Of a DNA stretch of 64,000 nt, positions 11,092 to 22,766 are shown one piece after another. How positions within the stretch are numbered: position 1 is the stretch's first letter; every line of letters begins with the position of its first letter. The notes under the pieces are model-generated. The model made no database searches, was not told where the DNA came from, and worked only from the letters and a program-made list of their open reading frames with translations. The DNA is from Beverwykella pulmonaria (taxonomy: Eukaryota; Ascomycota; Dothideomycetes; Pleosporales; Melanommataceae), in the NCBI GenBank assembly GCA_001599595.1, contig BCHH01000002.1, positions 5,062,520 through 5,126,519 on the forward strand, given 5' to 3'. The position numbers and the translations under genes are program-made.

Positions 11092-13943
11092 ATGTCCAGC
11101 TCGTCATCCAGCCAGTCCGCCCATGGACAAGCCGAAGCGTCCTCCAGTCGTCCTCCAAACCGCCAACCAACCGTTGACGACGATGAAGATAGCGACACCG
11201 AGGACGCACTCTTGAACCAAGACCCGCTTGATCACAATCTACCTGAGCAGATTTCTTTCAAGCGCAAACAGAAAACCGCGGCTTCTACATCCTCATTCGG
11301 TCTCCCACGATTCCTTTCAGCGAATACAGCGAATACCCCGAATGCCAGCAACCGCAGCTCGCCGCTAGCGCGATCTCCCCAATCCCGACTCCAACACCTT
11401 CGTACCAATCCCCACGCCGCCGATTCCACCGAGCTCATCTTGAATTATCTCGACACGCCAGGCACCGCGGGAGAGCAGCTGCAAGACACAAAGGATGCGA
11501 CCGGGCTCGATTGGTACGTCGAGGGTCCCGGTCGGCGCGTCGGCTATGACGATCTGACGGCCATCGACTGGATTTTTGAATATGCGAAGGAACGACAGCG
11601 CCTCCGCTATCTATACTCGGGCGCATCGGGCATCCTGGGATACATCAAGCAGCTCGCGGACGCCAGTCAGATATGGCTGATTTTGATCGCCGCGGGTATC
11701 TTGAGCGGCGGTATTGCAGCGTTCATCGATGTCGCGAGTGATTGGCTGGGTGATCTAAAGACTGGGTATTGCAGCAACGTGGATGGAGACGGAAGGTTTT
11801 ATCTAAACAAGGGATTTTGCTGTTGGGGGTACTCGGAGTACTCGCATTGTCATGATTGGCATCCGTGGAGTTCGGCTCTTGGCATAAGCTCCATAGGTGG
11901 CGGCTGGATTGTGGAGTATATTTTCTTTGTTTTGTTTTCTGTAAGTCACTGTTATCGTAACAGGCCAGTTTGGTCCTGATATTTATAGGTGATTTTCGCT
12001 GCATGCGCAAGTCTTTTAGTGCGCGAGTACTCCACATATGCGCAGCATAGCGGTATTGCTGAGATCAAGACTGTTCTTGGCGGATTTGTTATGCGCCGGT
12101 TCTTGGGTGTTTGGACACTCATTGTAAAGACACTAGGACTAGTAAGTGGGTTTCGAATCTCAGTGGTGATATGGCCTCTAACTTCCTTAGTGTCTCGCCG
12201 TTGCGTCTGGTCTTTGGCTGGGAAAGGAAGGACCCTTGGTGCATGTCGCATGCTGCTCGGCCAACTTATTCATGAAACTGTTCGGCAATGTCAATGGCAA
12301 CGAAGGTCAGTTGCCTTTCCTCGCTTGCAGGAGCCTCGACTAATGATATCATAGCTCGCAAACGTGAAGTGCTCTCAGCCGCAGCTGCAGCGGGCATCTC
12401 AGTTGCGTTCGGTTCACCGATCGGCGGGGTGCTCTTCAGTCTGGAGCAACTGTCCTACTACTTTCCGGATAAGACTATGTGGCAAAGTTTCGTCTGTGCT
12501 ATGGTAGCTGCAGTTACACTGCAAGCTTTCAATCCTTTCCGGACGGGAAAACTCGTTCTCTACCAGGTCACATACCATAGCGGATGGCACAACTTCGAGC
12601 TTGTTCCTTTTGCCTTTCTTGGCATTCTGGGTGGCCTTTACGGAGGCCTTTTCATTAAGCTCAACATGAGGGTTGCAGAGTGGCGTAAAAACCGGGCGTA
12701 CTTGAAGGGTCCTGTCACGGAGGTCGTCATTGTTGCCTTCGTGACAGCTCTTATTAATTACCCGATCAAATTTATGAGAGCGCAAGCGTCCGAGCTAGTA
12801 TACTATCTCTTCGCCGAGTGCGCAGACTTAAGCGAAGATACCCTCGGATTATGCAAAGCCGGAAAAGCAAACACTGGCGTGGTCGCCTTATTACTGGTCT
12901 CCGCCATGCTCGGCATTATTCTTGCAAGCTTCACCTTTGGTCTACAAATCCCAGCGGGCATCATACTTCCGTCTATGGCTATTGGAGGTCTATATGGCCG
13001 TGCTGTTGGGCTTACGGTTCAGGTTTTGCAACAAAACTTGCCAAACCTATTCATATTCGGATCATGTGAACCTGACGTGCCTTGCGTCACTCCAGGGACA
13101 TATGCCATTATTGGAGCTGCTTCGGCGCTTGGAGGCGCCACCAGAATGACAGTCTCCATCGTTGTTATCATGTTCGAACTCACCGGTGCTCTCACCTACG
13201 TGCTCCCCATTATGATCGCGGTCATGATCAGCAAATGGGTAGGCGACGCCATTTCTCCACGCGGCATCTACGAGTCCTGGATTCACTTCAACGGCTATCC
13301 CTTCCTCGATAACCGTGACGACAATGGATCTTCTATCCCCGATGTCCCCGCCGCACAAGTCATGACCCGCATTGAAGACCTCATCGTCATTCCGGCTACA
13401 GGCCACACGATCCAGAGTCTCCGCCGCCTCCTCAAACAACACAGCTTCCGCGGCTTCCCTGTCATCGATAACACACGCGACGCACTCCTCCTCGGCTACA
13501 TCTCACGTACCGAGCTCGCGTACGCACTATCCTCTGCCGTCTCCCCCCCTCGAAATCTCAGCCCCGACACAGAAGCACACTTCTCCCACCAACCGCTCTC
13601 AGACCCGACAACTAGTCTCGATCTCCGGCCCTGGATGGATCAAACGCCCATCACACTGAACGCGAAAGCGAGCTTTCAGCTCACAGTCTCCATGTTCCAG
13701 AAACTGGGGCTGCGATATGTTCTCTTCGTGGACAGGGGGACGTTGAAGGGGTTGTTGACAAAGAAGGATGTCTGGTTTGTGTTGAATGAGATGGACGATC
13801 AGGATGGGGACACGGGGGGGATTGGGGTTGGGGGTGGGAGAGGCGTGGTCAGGGAACAGGGAGAGGACGAGGGGAGCGAAGATCGTGGTTTGCTAGCTAC
13901 GCCGACGGATGAGGATGATGAAAGGGAGAGGGGATTGAGATAG
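11092..13943 (+). CDS. CLC-type chloride channel/transporter (copy 1)
   Basis: Four exons (11092-11940, 11989-12141, 12191-12305, 12355-13943) give 901 aa. The N-terminus is cytosolic and Ser-rich; the membrane domain starts after [21 protein letters not shown] signatures are visible: [25 protein letters not shown] with the gating glutamate in GKEGP (about residue 347), and [23 protein letters not shown]. Two CBS domains follow (about [21 protein letters not shown] and the region of [23 protein letters not shown]), then an acidic/glycine-rich tail. The GKEGP glutamate suggests an intracellular Cl-/H+ exchanger of the CLC-3/Gef1 type, but transport mode is inference. A second CLC gene lies at 34836-37682. 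Confidence 0.93.
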
Positions 13944-15513
13944 GGGCGTGGGGAGTCTCGGAGTTGATGTGATTACGCTTAGTATTCTTGCGTTAAGATA
14001 TTGAATTATGCTATTCTATATAACCGTCAGTCTGTTCGAATCGAGACTTGCTGCTTCGACATAGTTGTGCTGACACTTTCCAGACAGTCCTGCAAGCTCA
14101 AAATAAGTAGCGAAGTATGGGTGGACTTTTATCACCCTAGATGGAACAATGGGGTTCTGCATGACACGGGCGCTGGTAGACCTGCCCTTGTTCCCTTATT
14201 CCACTGATCAAAGAGCGTACCTCGAGACGGTGGGTTTGCTCTTCAACCCCAACACATTGCCCTCCCACCGCGGCCGCCAAGTTGATATTCGGCTCGTAGT
14301 CGACCCTAGGATTCACCCAAAGCAGTTCCTTCTTATCCTACAACGACCCTGCGTTCCCATTTCCATTCCTATATGTATAAGCGCCGTTCTTGACTAATGC
14401 GGAGAGCCGGAACCGCGAACGCAACGCAGGCATATGCTCGCTTATATGCACGAGGGTTAGCCCAGCGAGGGCAGACAGAGGACCGAGTAGGAAGTCCGCG
14501 CGGAAGAACTTAGGATAGTCCGTATGTGAGCTCGAGTGCTCGATGAGCGTGTGGTTCTGTAGACCGATTACCAGCGTTTGCAGTTTTGATGTCATGCCTC
14601 TGAGCACGTCCAGCGTTCTCTTCGCTTGAATTCGAGAACCGTACTAAACACCTTGTGGTTCCTAACTAGAACGCATACCTACCGTGCATGCTTAAACGCT
14701 TCAAGTTCGCGCGTAGAACGGCGTGAAGTCTTGGTTCCAGTAGCGGCTCAGGATTCCTAATTTTGGTACGACAGGATTGCCCTCGTCCTCGGTAAACTGA
14801 AGGGGGGGTGTCGGGGTATATCTGGCGAATGGTGAAGGTATGGGCGAGGTGCGAGTAGATGGCGTTTCGGAGTTCGCAGGATACAACATAGTGAAGTGTA
14901 GAGGGCGCTAAAGGGAATAGTACGAATCTTATAGATATTCCTCAGGGAGTTCCGGCAGTCTCGTCGAATTTGAAATCAGCCTCCTACATCCGAGTCAGCG
15001 CAGTCGCCGCAGTTCGGCGAAGCCATGAGAGCTATTTCTGATGGATGTAAAACGGGAGTGATATATCTGTTAAACGGGCGGTGAAGAGACAGATGGAGAA
15101 TTGATTCAGGATGTAATTGGGTGCTAAAGAATCCCAGACAAGACTTTGTTAGCGACCGGGAACAAGCCGTTCCCAGTATTCTTGTGTAGTCTTGTCAGTA
15201 CCGCACTTTGTCACTGCTGCCATTTCTTGGCGCGCTTAGTTTGATGGAACCTCATTTCACCTGATACTGACCATTCACTTTGGCTGGAATGGCTATGAGT
15301 ATTCATCAATACATGCCAGTTCCTTTGCCCACGCCCAGTGCATTCGAATTCAATATGGTGCACCAAGTTGATGGTTTCAATTGGCATGTTCCTGATCCTC
15401 TCTAGGAAGAGCGGACATCCAGCAGAGACCGTCTCTCAAAAGCGCCTCACTAATGCACATTTCTCTATTTCTTCGCGCTCCATCTATCTTGTATCCATAC
15501 ACCCGCCCCCCTT
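13944..15513. other. Convergent intergenic region CLC 1 / alcohol dehydrogenase
   Basis: The 3' ends of the plus-strand CLC gene and the minus-strand dehydrogenase face each other. The region holds a possible decayed small minus-strand gene (14338-14889, listed separately). The rest shows nothing recognisable. Confidence 0.45.
14338..14889 (-). pseudogene. Possible decayed small gene, unknown family
   Basis: Two minus-strand open pieces read like one protein. The first (14889-14701) starts MLYPANSETPSTRTSPIP and ends NQDFTPFYART before a TGA. The second begins after a TTTAG acceptor-like site near 14646 and runs to 14338 through SKLQTLVIGLQNHTLIEHSS, FFRADFLLGPLSALAGLTLVH (a membrane-like segment) and a short tail. 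Direct joining meets a TGA and a TAA between them, and splicing alternatives break phase. This could be a pseudogene disabled by stops, or two chance frames. A G-run of seven bases in the first piece is a possible sequencing-error site. Confidence 0.25.
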
Positions 15514-16806
15514 CTACTCAGTGTTGAAGTCGACCACCGCCCTTCCGGCAATCTCCCCCTTCCGCAGCTTCTGCACCGCATCATTAAACTGACTGAGCGG
15601 GAAAACCGTATAAATCGGCTTCAACAGCCCCCTCTTTGCAAAATCCAACGTCTTGTCCACATCCGCCATAGAACTCACCAGGGTGCCCTGAATCCCCTGC
15701 TTCTTGAAGCACATCTGATTCGGATCGACATCAATATGGTACTGTCCCGCGGGTGGAAGTCCAATACACATGACCTTACCTCCCACTCTGCCCCCGAGGA
15801 GGGTTAGAGAGGAGGGGTAGGATTGCACGGCGGTGACGAACACAGCGTGGGCACCGATTCCATCACAGATGCGTACTACTTCTGCAGCGACGTCGCTCAC
15901 GGACTTGAAGTCGATAAAAACTTCAGCGCCCGCAGTCTCGAGACACAGTTTTTGCTTGTCCGCGCCTGTGTCGATGGCGACGGGACGGAGGCCCATGGCT
16001 TTGGCGAGTTGGATGCCCTGGCATCTCGTCAGTGCTTGGTCCAAATTACGATTTTCCATGCCTTACCTGCATGCCGACACCGCCTCCGCCTCCAGGGAAG
16101 ACAGCCCAGTCACCGGGCTGCAGTCCTGATTCCTTGATCGAGGTGTAGATGGTCGAGGCGGAGCACATGATGGGGCCCGCGATGAAGTCCGACACGCCGT
16201 CGGGAATAATGGTCGTGTACTTCTCCGGCGACACGATGTACTGCTTGTAGCTCCCATCCACCATGAGGCCTGTGAGCACAGCCTTCGCGCAATAGCACTC
16301 CTTGTCCGTGCGGCAGAGTTCGCAGGCACCGCTGGTGCACGTCAGCGTCATTTTCGCCCTCCATCGTACCTGCACCCACTCACCACGTATCTGCTATGGG
16401 CTTGAACCCCGCGCGCATGCCCGGCTTCAGCGTCTTGACGTCGCTGCCGACCTTGACGATGACGCCCGCGCCCTCATGCCCCGCGCACTTGACGCCCATC
16501 TCGCTCATCTTCGGCAGGGCCCAGTCGTTGAGCATGAAGTGCAGGTCCGAGTGGCAGATGCCGGTGGCGTTCATCTTGATGAGGCATTCGTTTGGCTCTG
16601 CGATGCACCAGGCATATCAGCTACAGCCGTGGCACCCAGGAGAGAGAACAAAGGCAAACGGGAGGATGAGAATCGGGGGAAAACGCACTAATCTCTGGGA
16701 CAGGCACCATCTGCACTTCGACCCGAAAATCCGGGCCCTCATTCACCACCACACCCGCCTTGCACTCCTTTGGGATCTCAAACGTGGGCGTCTTTGCTTC
16801 CGCCAT
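15514..16806 (-). CDS. Zinc-dependent alcohol dehydrogenase
   Basis: Four exons (16806-16689, 16597-16384, 16331-16067, 16017-15514) give 366 aa, the normal length for medium-chain dehydrogenases. Catalytic zinc ligands are visible in GICHSD (about Cys54) and GHEGAG (about His80); the structural zinc lobe is CGACELCRTDKECYC (about residues 112-126). The Rossmann turn reads PGGGGGVGMQGIQLAKAMG, followed by VAIDTG. No signal peptide, so a cytosolic NAD-dependent oxidation/reduction of alcohols and aldehydes is expected; the exact substrate is not readable. The third exon start was chosen at a CACCAG acceptor because it alone restores the DTCGACELC motif. Monocistronic, convergent with CLC 1. 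Confidence 0.9.
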
Positions 16807-17484
16807 GTCTTCCAATCTCCTTCAATTCCTTCTCTGCAGCGCTGTGCGAGTGGTGGTGGTCGAGGTGTCGTACTCAGGGGCGTGTCACTCGGTGCGAAGA
16901 ATACGAGCGAAGACAACGAGCGAGACAGAAACACGGAGGCAGAGCGAGTGAGAAGCAAGCCCCTGCCTCTCTTTATAACGAAGATACGACCCTCGCAGGA
17001 ACTAATTCCGCACCGTACCCTCAACCACCGGATGCGTACCGACTCGTATCTCACGAATCGCCGCGCGTAGGCCGTCGCGCGCGCGTCGGACCACCCATTA
17101 CCCTTTGGGCCGGCGTCGCGACTCTCCACAAGTTCTGGTGGTGCGGGGAGCAGCGCGGGGTCGCTTGCATGTGATGACGTACGTGCATTGGTGTGGGGCT
17201 ACGAGAAACCCTGCAAGGGGTAATTAGCGCCATCTGCCTCGCCAAACAGCGTCGGGTATCTACAGGTACCTAGGCACGCTTCGGTCACGGCGCCATGTGG
17301 TTCGACGTATCGAATATTGATTACGGGTATGAACAAGGAGAGCCAGTTCGCTATCGTGTCCGGTATCGTGCCTCATTAGCCATTCCATCCTCATCAAACG
17401 CGTACGGCAATGCACCGCTAACCCTATTTTATACGGCCAAGACCTAACCCAAAGCAATCTCAATCTGTGCATCTGCCTCCCAAT
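16807..17484. other. Upstream region of alcohol dehydrogenase
   Basis: This 678-bp stretch lies between the dehydrogenase start and the 3' end of the CBM48 gene, both on the minus strand. It should contain the dehydrogenase promoter. No other exon, repeat or RNA gene is evident. Confidence 0.5.
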
Positions 17485-20053
17485 CTAGTCCTTACCGTAT
17501 AGGTAGTAGTAAGCTGCTGCAGCTATGCCCACAACCAGCACCGCACCACTAGCATAGGTTAGCGCTACTCCGTGGAGCCGGTACACCTTGCGGAGGCGGA
17601 GACGATGAAGATTAAAGTACTTACCTGGCTTGCTTCCGGCCTGCAAAGTAGGCCGTCAGGAAGCGGACAAAGGCTCGAAGCCAGTTGTCTTTTCCGGGGG
17701 CAAGGTCCCGGGAACCCGTTGGAGTCGGGGAGTTGTCAGCTCTTGGCTTCAACGGCCCTGGCCCGGTATCCTCTGCTCCCTTGGACGTAGAGTTGGTCTC
17801 CGTGGAGTCGTCGATGGCAGCGGGCTGTCGAGCCTTTTTCTCGGGCGTGAGTGGAGGCGTGAGTGGGTTTAGAATCTTGGCTGGTGTTGCAATCGAGTCG
17901 TAGACCTTGCCCCAGTCCTTCGAGCTATCATCTGCCCCATCGTTCTTCTCAACGCTTTCTGCCTCGCTTGCTTTGGTGGACTCTGAAGGGCTTGGAACCT
18001 TGGGGGGTTCACTGCTGGTTTCTCGCATTTCAGATGTCTTCTTGGATTGGTCCCCTATGGCAAGAGAATCGTCTCCAGAGTGGTTTTCCGGCTCCGACTC
18101 GGGCTCCGACTCGGGCTCCGACTCCGACTCAATTGGTGCTTCCTCGACGGGCTTCAGCGACGAGTGTGATGTCGTCGGCGCAAGATCGACCGAAGAACAG
18201 GCCTGTGATAGCACAGAGAACTCAGGCGAGTGTGGTGGCACCTTCTCTCGCGTCTCGTCTACCGGCAGGTGGTTACTAATATTGGCGACTCGCTCGAAAA
18301 TCTGCTCTCGGTCCGTCGGAAATCGCTCCAGTGATGGGTCGTGGAGGTCCTCATCTTCTGCATCCGAATGTGGCAGCCCATCGGGGAGGCCGCCATTGCT
18401 AGTCCTATGAACAAAGAATTGTGGATTGAAGGCGGCCGCATCCGTGGCGATTTCATAGTCCAATGTCTGCTCTCCGTCTGCCATGCCTGAGGCTTCAGAG
18501 CCATTATGGCTTGGCTCATTGGATCGCTCGTGTGGAAGTAAAGGCGCCCCAGAGCCGTACTCGTCGTCCGCCTCGTAGGAGAAAAGAGGAGCTTGCCCAG
18601 AGCCAAACTCTTCCTCGTATTCATTCTCGTTAGGGAGTCCTGTCTCATGCGACAGGAGTGGGCCGTTGTCCAACTCGCCTACCTCGTCATCGTCTTCTCG
18701 ATTCTCGGACACCTCGGAAGGAGTGTGAAGGCCAGCATGTGAGCTTTCTTGGTCAGTCGAGGATCTTGCAGACCCCTCTTCGATAGCGTCTGTGATGGAC
18801 GTTGGATCGGCGGCAGAGCCTCCAACAGTCTCTGGCTGAAAGGACTCGTGATGGAACAGGGGCGCTTCCTGCTCTTCAACAGGCTCAGTCACGTCTATGG
18901 TGGGAATTGGGTCCGCAGCGACGCTCTCAGTAACCTCGGGCTGGAACGATTCGTGGTGAAACAAAGGCGCATCCTTCCCTTCAGCAGCCTTAGACTCAGG
19001 CTCTGTCGTCTCGCGACGGAATAAGGACGCTGTTTTATCTGCCGGCTCGGCCTCAGACTCTTCTGTTTCAGGGGTGTCAGCTCGCGCAGAACCTACCTCC
19101 TCGGGGGAGTCAGCAAACTTTGGCTCCGTCTCCGGAGACACAACGACTTTGTCGGGCGGTGCGTCGGCGGCTCTCAACTCATGGGCTAGTTTCTGGGCAC
19201 TGGTTGCATCTCTGCCAAAGTCATCACCGTGAGAGGGGCTGTCGTCGGTCTTCTCCACCACGACAGCTGGCACAGGTTGCGAATTGGGCTCTTGCTGCTT
19301 AGTCTCTAGCGGCGACTCGGGGTGGACAGTCTCAAAATCAGGCTCAGCGTCCGCAGTGCGTTTTGTGGCATCTTCCTGAAGCGTCTTGGGGGCTACATCG
19401 CCGTACTCTGGTTGATCCTTGTCGGCCACCTTGTTCACCACGACGAATGGGGTGAGTGCTGGGGAGACGTTGTCCCGTGAAGCTTTGCCTCCAATCGGCT
19501 CAGACGACAGGATTGCGTCGTGGTGCTGGACAGAGTCCTGCCGGGTTGGCGTCGAGGCAAATGTAGAGGAAGTGGACGGGTCCTCCACGGCGGCCTTAAC
19601 ATTGATTACATTGTTGCGGTTGCCGGAATCATCGGTGGCTAGCACGTGTCAGCAATCTGTCTCTGAGGGTCTTACGAAGGCGTGAGTAGATATGCAAAAT
19701 GCTCTAGCCTGTCTCGACTTTACAAAGCAAGTTTCTCCACGTTTGCCCACTCGCTACAAGTGAGTATAGGCCATCCCTTAACAAGTGTTCTCTGCCCAGC
19801 TCAATTTAGACTTACCCGAATCTTTGGATTCATCAACAACCCAATAGCCTTCGCCAACGCGAATCTTGTATTGATAGCTCCCTTCGACGACGTTGTCGAA
19901 CTGGCGTTTGAAGATGAAGTCTCCCGAGGCCGTCTTCTCCTCGGCCGCACTCAATTCGAGCGTCTCCCATGGCGGGGTGCTCAAAGAGGTGACGACGTAC
20001 ACCGGAGGCTGGACTCCCGGCTGGGTGAATGTGATGGTTGCTCGGCCCGCCAT
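17485..20053 (-). CDS. CBM48 (AMPK-type glycogen-binding) protein with C-terminal membrane anchor
   Basis: Three exons (20053-19816, 19638-17625, 17548-17485) give 771 aa. Residues 1-90 are a CBM48/AMPK1-CBM module: MAGRATITFTQPG, PPWETLEL, GDFIFKRQFDNVVEGSYQYK and GEGYWVVDES, i.e. the Crp1/Mdg1-like glycan-binding fold. About 640 acidic, Ser/Glu/Pro-rich residues follow, with repeats of APLFHHESFQPE-type units and an SESEPESEPESEPE run. The last 64-nt exon encodes GAVLVVGIAAAAYYYLYGKD*, a single hydrophobic segment, so the protein is probably tail-anchored with the CBM in the cytosol. A role tethering glycogen or another glucan to a membrane is inferred. Intron 1 is unusually long (177 nt) for this window. 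Confidence 0.82.
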
Positions 20054-21969
20054 GGTGACATCGGCCGGCGACGTCGGAGCAGATAGGATGGATTGGAGAG
20101 TCGAGGATAGCTTTGGTCGCGAGGATGGGTAGGGTTAGAGGGCCGGCGGGGTAGGGGGCGGATAGTATTGTATGCGGCTGTTAAGAAAGAATGGCCGTCA
20201 GTGGTTGCGAATGAGAGCAAAGATGACCTGAGCCTGTGCCGGACTGTAAGGCGCGGATGTGCTGGCGGTAGGGGTTGTGTCTGAAGAAGCTCATGAAGAC
20301 AGCAGGGGAGGAGGAATAGAGGTAGCACGGCGGCACAGGTGGCGTGTGGGTGATGGACGAGATGTGCAACTTACACAGTACGATGGCTGGGTAGACGAGC
20401 AGCTGCCCTGCAAATTGGCCTCTGTCGACCGAGCGAGGAGAGGGCGGAGAGAGGGAAGAAAAAGGAGCACGAGGAGGAAGATGTTGAGGAAACGAGCAAA
20501 CGCACGGCAGGAACCAATTGGGGCGCGCCTTTCTGATGCCGACCAGGGCAGGGTGGTCTAGCAAAAGGCCAGGAGGACCGGGACAGCTTCACGCCGGACC
20601 ATTGTATGCGTGCAGCAGGGCGATGTGCGAGGAAGAGAGAGAGCGAGAGTGAGGGCAAGGGTGTCGAGCTCTCTGTCGGCGAGGCGGACTGGTGTGTTGT
20701 TGAAGGGGTCGGGCCAGGCCGGACTGCCAGTCGCTATCGCTCGATGCTGTGGTGAGCTGCAGGGATGGTTGGAGTGAGCTGCATCCACACGCAGTGGACT
20801 GTCCCAAAACGCTTAGCCGGGGGAATACGCTGCTTGAGCCCTTGCGAGCGTCGATGATAGCAGTGCCCGAGTCGCGTGAGCCTGCGGCGTCCATATTCGC
20901 TCGCACGTCCTCCTCCTCTTCCCCTCAGTGTGCGTCTAGAAGCGCGATTTACGAGTGACGTGATAGCGCGATCATCGCAAGGACCGCGCGGGAGCTTGGG
21001 GCGCCCGTTGCGCTGTGGGCAAGCCGCCGCTTGGCCGCATCGAGAATGCATGGGAACGGCACCCTTCAACCTCCCATTTCGTCCTTCTATCATCTTCGCA
21101 TCTTGCGGTGCTGCTCTTGCAGCGGGGGGAGCAATATCAATTAATCTGGCGACATGGTTCTCGACGCTGACAGTCGGTCCGACGCGCCTGAGAAGCTGTT
21201 CCAGATACCTCCCACACGCCTCCCAACCACATCTTCGGCTGGGCAGATATAGCTCAGCCTCCTCTCAACATGCCACCATCCAAGCGTCTAGATGCTCCCC
21301 GAACACACGCTTGAGTTCATGCTATGCTCCATTTCAATGGCCTCGTCCGCCATGGCCTCAAGGCTCGACACCTACCCTTCCCGCCCGCGCATCGGACCCG
21401 CAGCTGGCCTATATCAGGTAGAGCTTCACACATCAACCTGTGTGCTTGACTGGAAATTAGCAGCTCCATTTAGTCGCCTGTGACATCGCGCAACGTCATT
21501 ACTGTGGCCATCTTCGCGACTCCCATACCATGCCCTCCCTCCAGTCTGCCACGCACTGCCACCTCCCTGTTTTCCGTGTTCCCTTCTTCATATTTCCGAT
21601 CATCTCCATAGAAGCTCATTCCCTTCGAGCTGCACGGTCCAGAGCCTATCGTGTGCGGTTGCAAGACCCAGCGTTCGTTGGGTTGCTGCAGCGTCGCCAT
21701 GCCTGAAGGAGTGTTTGATTTATTGAAGGTCGCAAAATCCACCCAAAGTCGCTTTAACAGAGGGCTCAGGCTCGGCAGCGACGCTGCCACAATTCCCATG
21801 TCGACTTCAACCTGCGACCACATCGGCACCATAGCCCATCTCCTGCTTCCTGTGAGTCGTGGCTCGCAGTAGGGAAGGGCGACATCTCACCAGCCACTAT
21901 CTGCCACCAACCACGACACTCCCTTTGGGCTTCCCGAGGTGATGACCTCAGTCAATCGCATTGCACTCG
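20054..21969. other. Intergenic region upstream of the CBM48 gene
   Basis: The part next to 20053 is the CBM48 promoter and leader. Several open frames exist, the longest plus-strand one at 20876-21421, but they are Arg/Pro/Ser-rich and lack any motif or splice logic, so none is called. Confidence 0.45.
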
Positions 21970-22766
21970 CAGAAAATGATGATGAGAGCGACTACCGCCA
22001 ACGATTAGCCTGTAGACGGTACCAAGAGCTGCCGCCGAGACGAACATCTTTGCTTTGTATTGATCTGAAGCTGCCGGAGAAGTGGCACGGGAAAGATCAG
22101 CAAGACTAGGTCTGTGAAGACATTAATCGATGCTTGACTGGCATGATCCAGATGAGACTGGAGTGTAAGACCCAGGGCAGGCCCCTCTTTCCGTTCGCAA
22201 TCCGATAGTATAATGCTAGGATGCTCATCTTAAAAGCCCTGCTTCCTAGTTAATGAGCTGCGAACATAATCGCTGGCCACAACCGACCAGTTTGCGAGGA
22301 AGTACATGTAGAGTTGATCCACTTGTACTACTACTGTCAGCAATGCCATGTGAAAGATGGGTCCCACCCTACTCACCAATAACATATTGTTAATCTGCTC
22401 AACGGTCAATTCAGCCGAATGTCTACCTCTTCCATTTTTGACCTGGAGCACTATCGTCGCCGTTTGGCCTGCCCCCAAAACCCGCGCAGAGTCAGCATTG
22501 GACCGTTTATTTCTCCGCTCTTGCACGTACAACAGACGCCGCGATGAAATAATCGTCGACTCCAAACTTCTGTACAATATATCCCCTGGTGTAGAATCTA
22601 ATTGTCGTCAATACAGCTTACGACTTTGTAGGAACGCCTAATGCACTCACCGAAGCGCCACCACCAGAACAGCGACTATATACACAGCAGCACTCACTCG
22701 ATTCAGCATCGGACCGCGATTCTCCCCAGTAGGCGGCGATGGGATATGGTGATAGGGAGGTGCCAT
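21970..22766 (-). pseudogene. Degraded fungal rhodopsin-domain (PTH11/SAT4-like) membrane protein
   Basis: The 5' half is a clean spliced model: exon 1 22766-22651 (MAPPYHHIPSPPTGENRGPM, then a first membrane helix), exon 2 22597-22527 (FYTRGYIVQKFGVDDYFIAA), exon 3 22468-22377 (ATIVLQVKNGRGRH). These are hallmark motifs of the fungal rhodopsin-domain integral membrane family. Further down, LYMYFLANW and AFKMSILALYYRI are recognisable but need weak splice sites. After that the roughly 60 residues normally present before the NVFTDLVLLIFPVPLL helix are missing. A frameshift separates LLRQLQINTKQ from MFVSAAALGTVYRL, and stops follow. I read it as a pseudogene; no functional seven-helix product seems possible. 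Confidence 0.65.

Noticed and set aside
20876..21421. 181-codon plus-strand open frame
   Set aside because: Arg/Ser/Pro-rich translation in GC-rich DNA without motif; competing frames on both strands are equally open.
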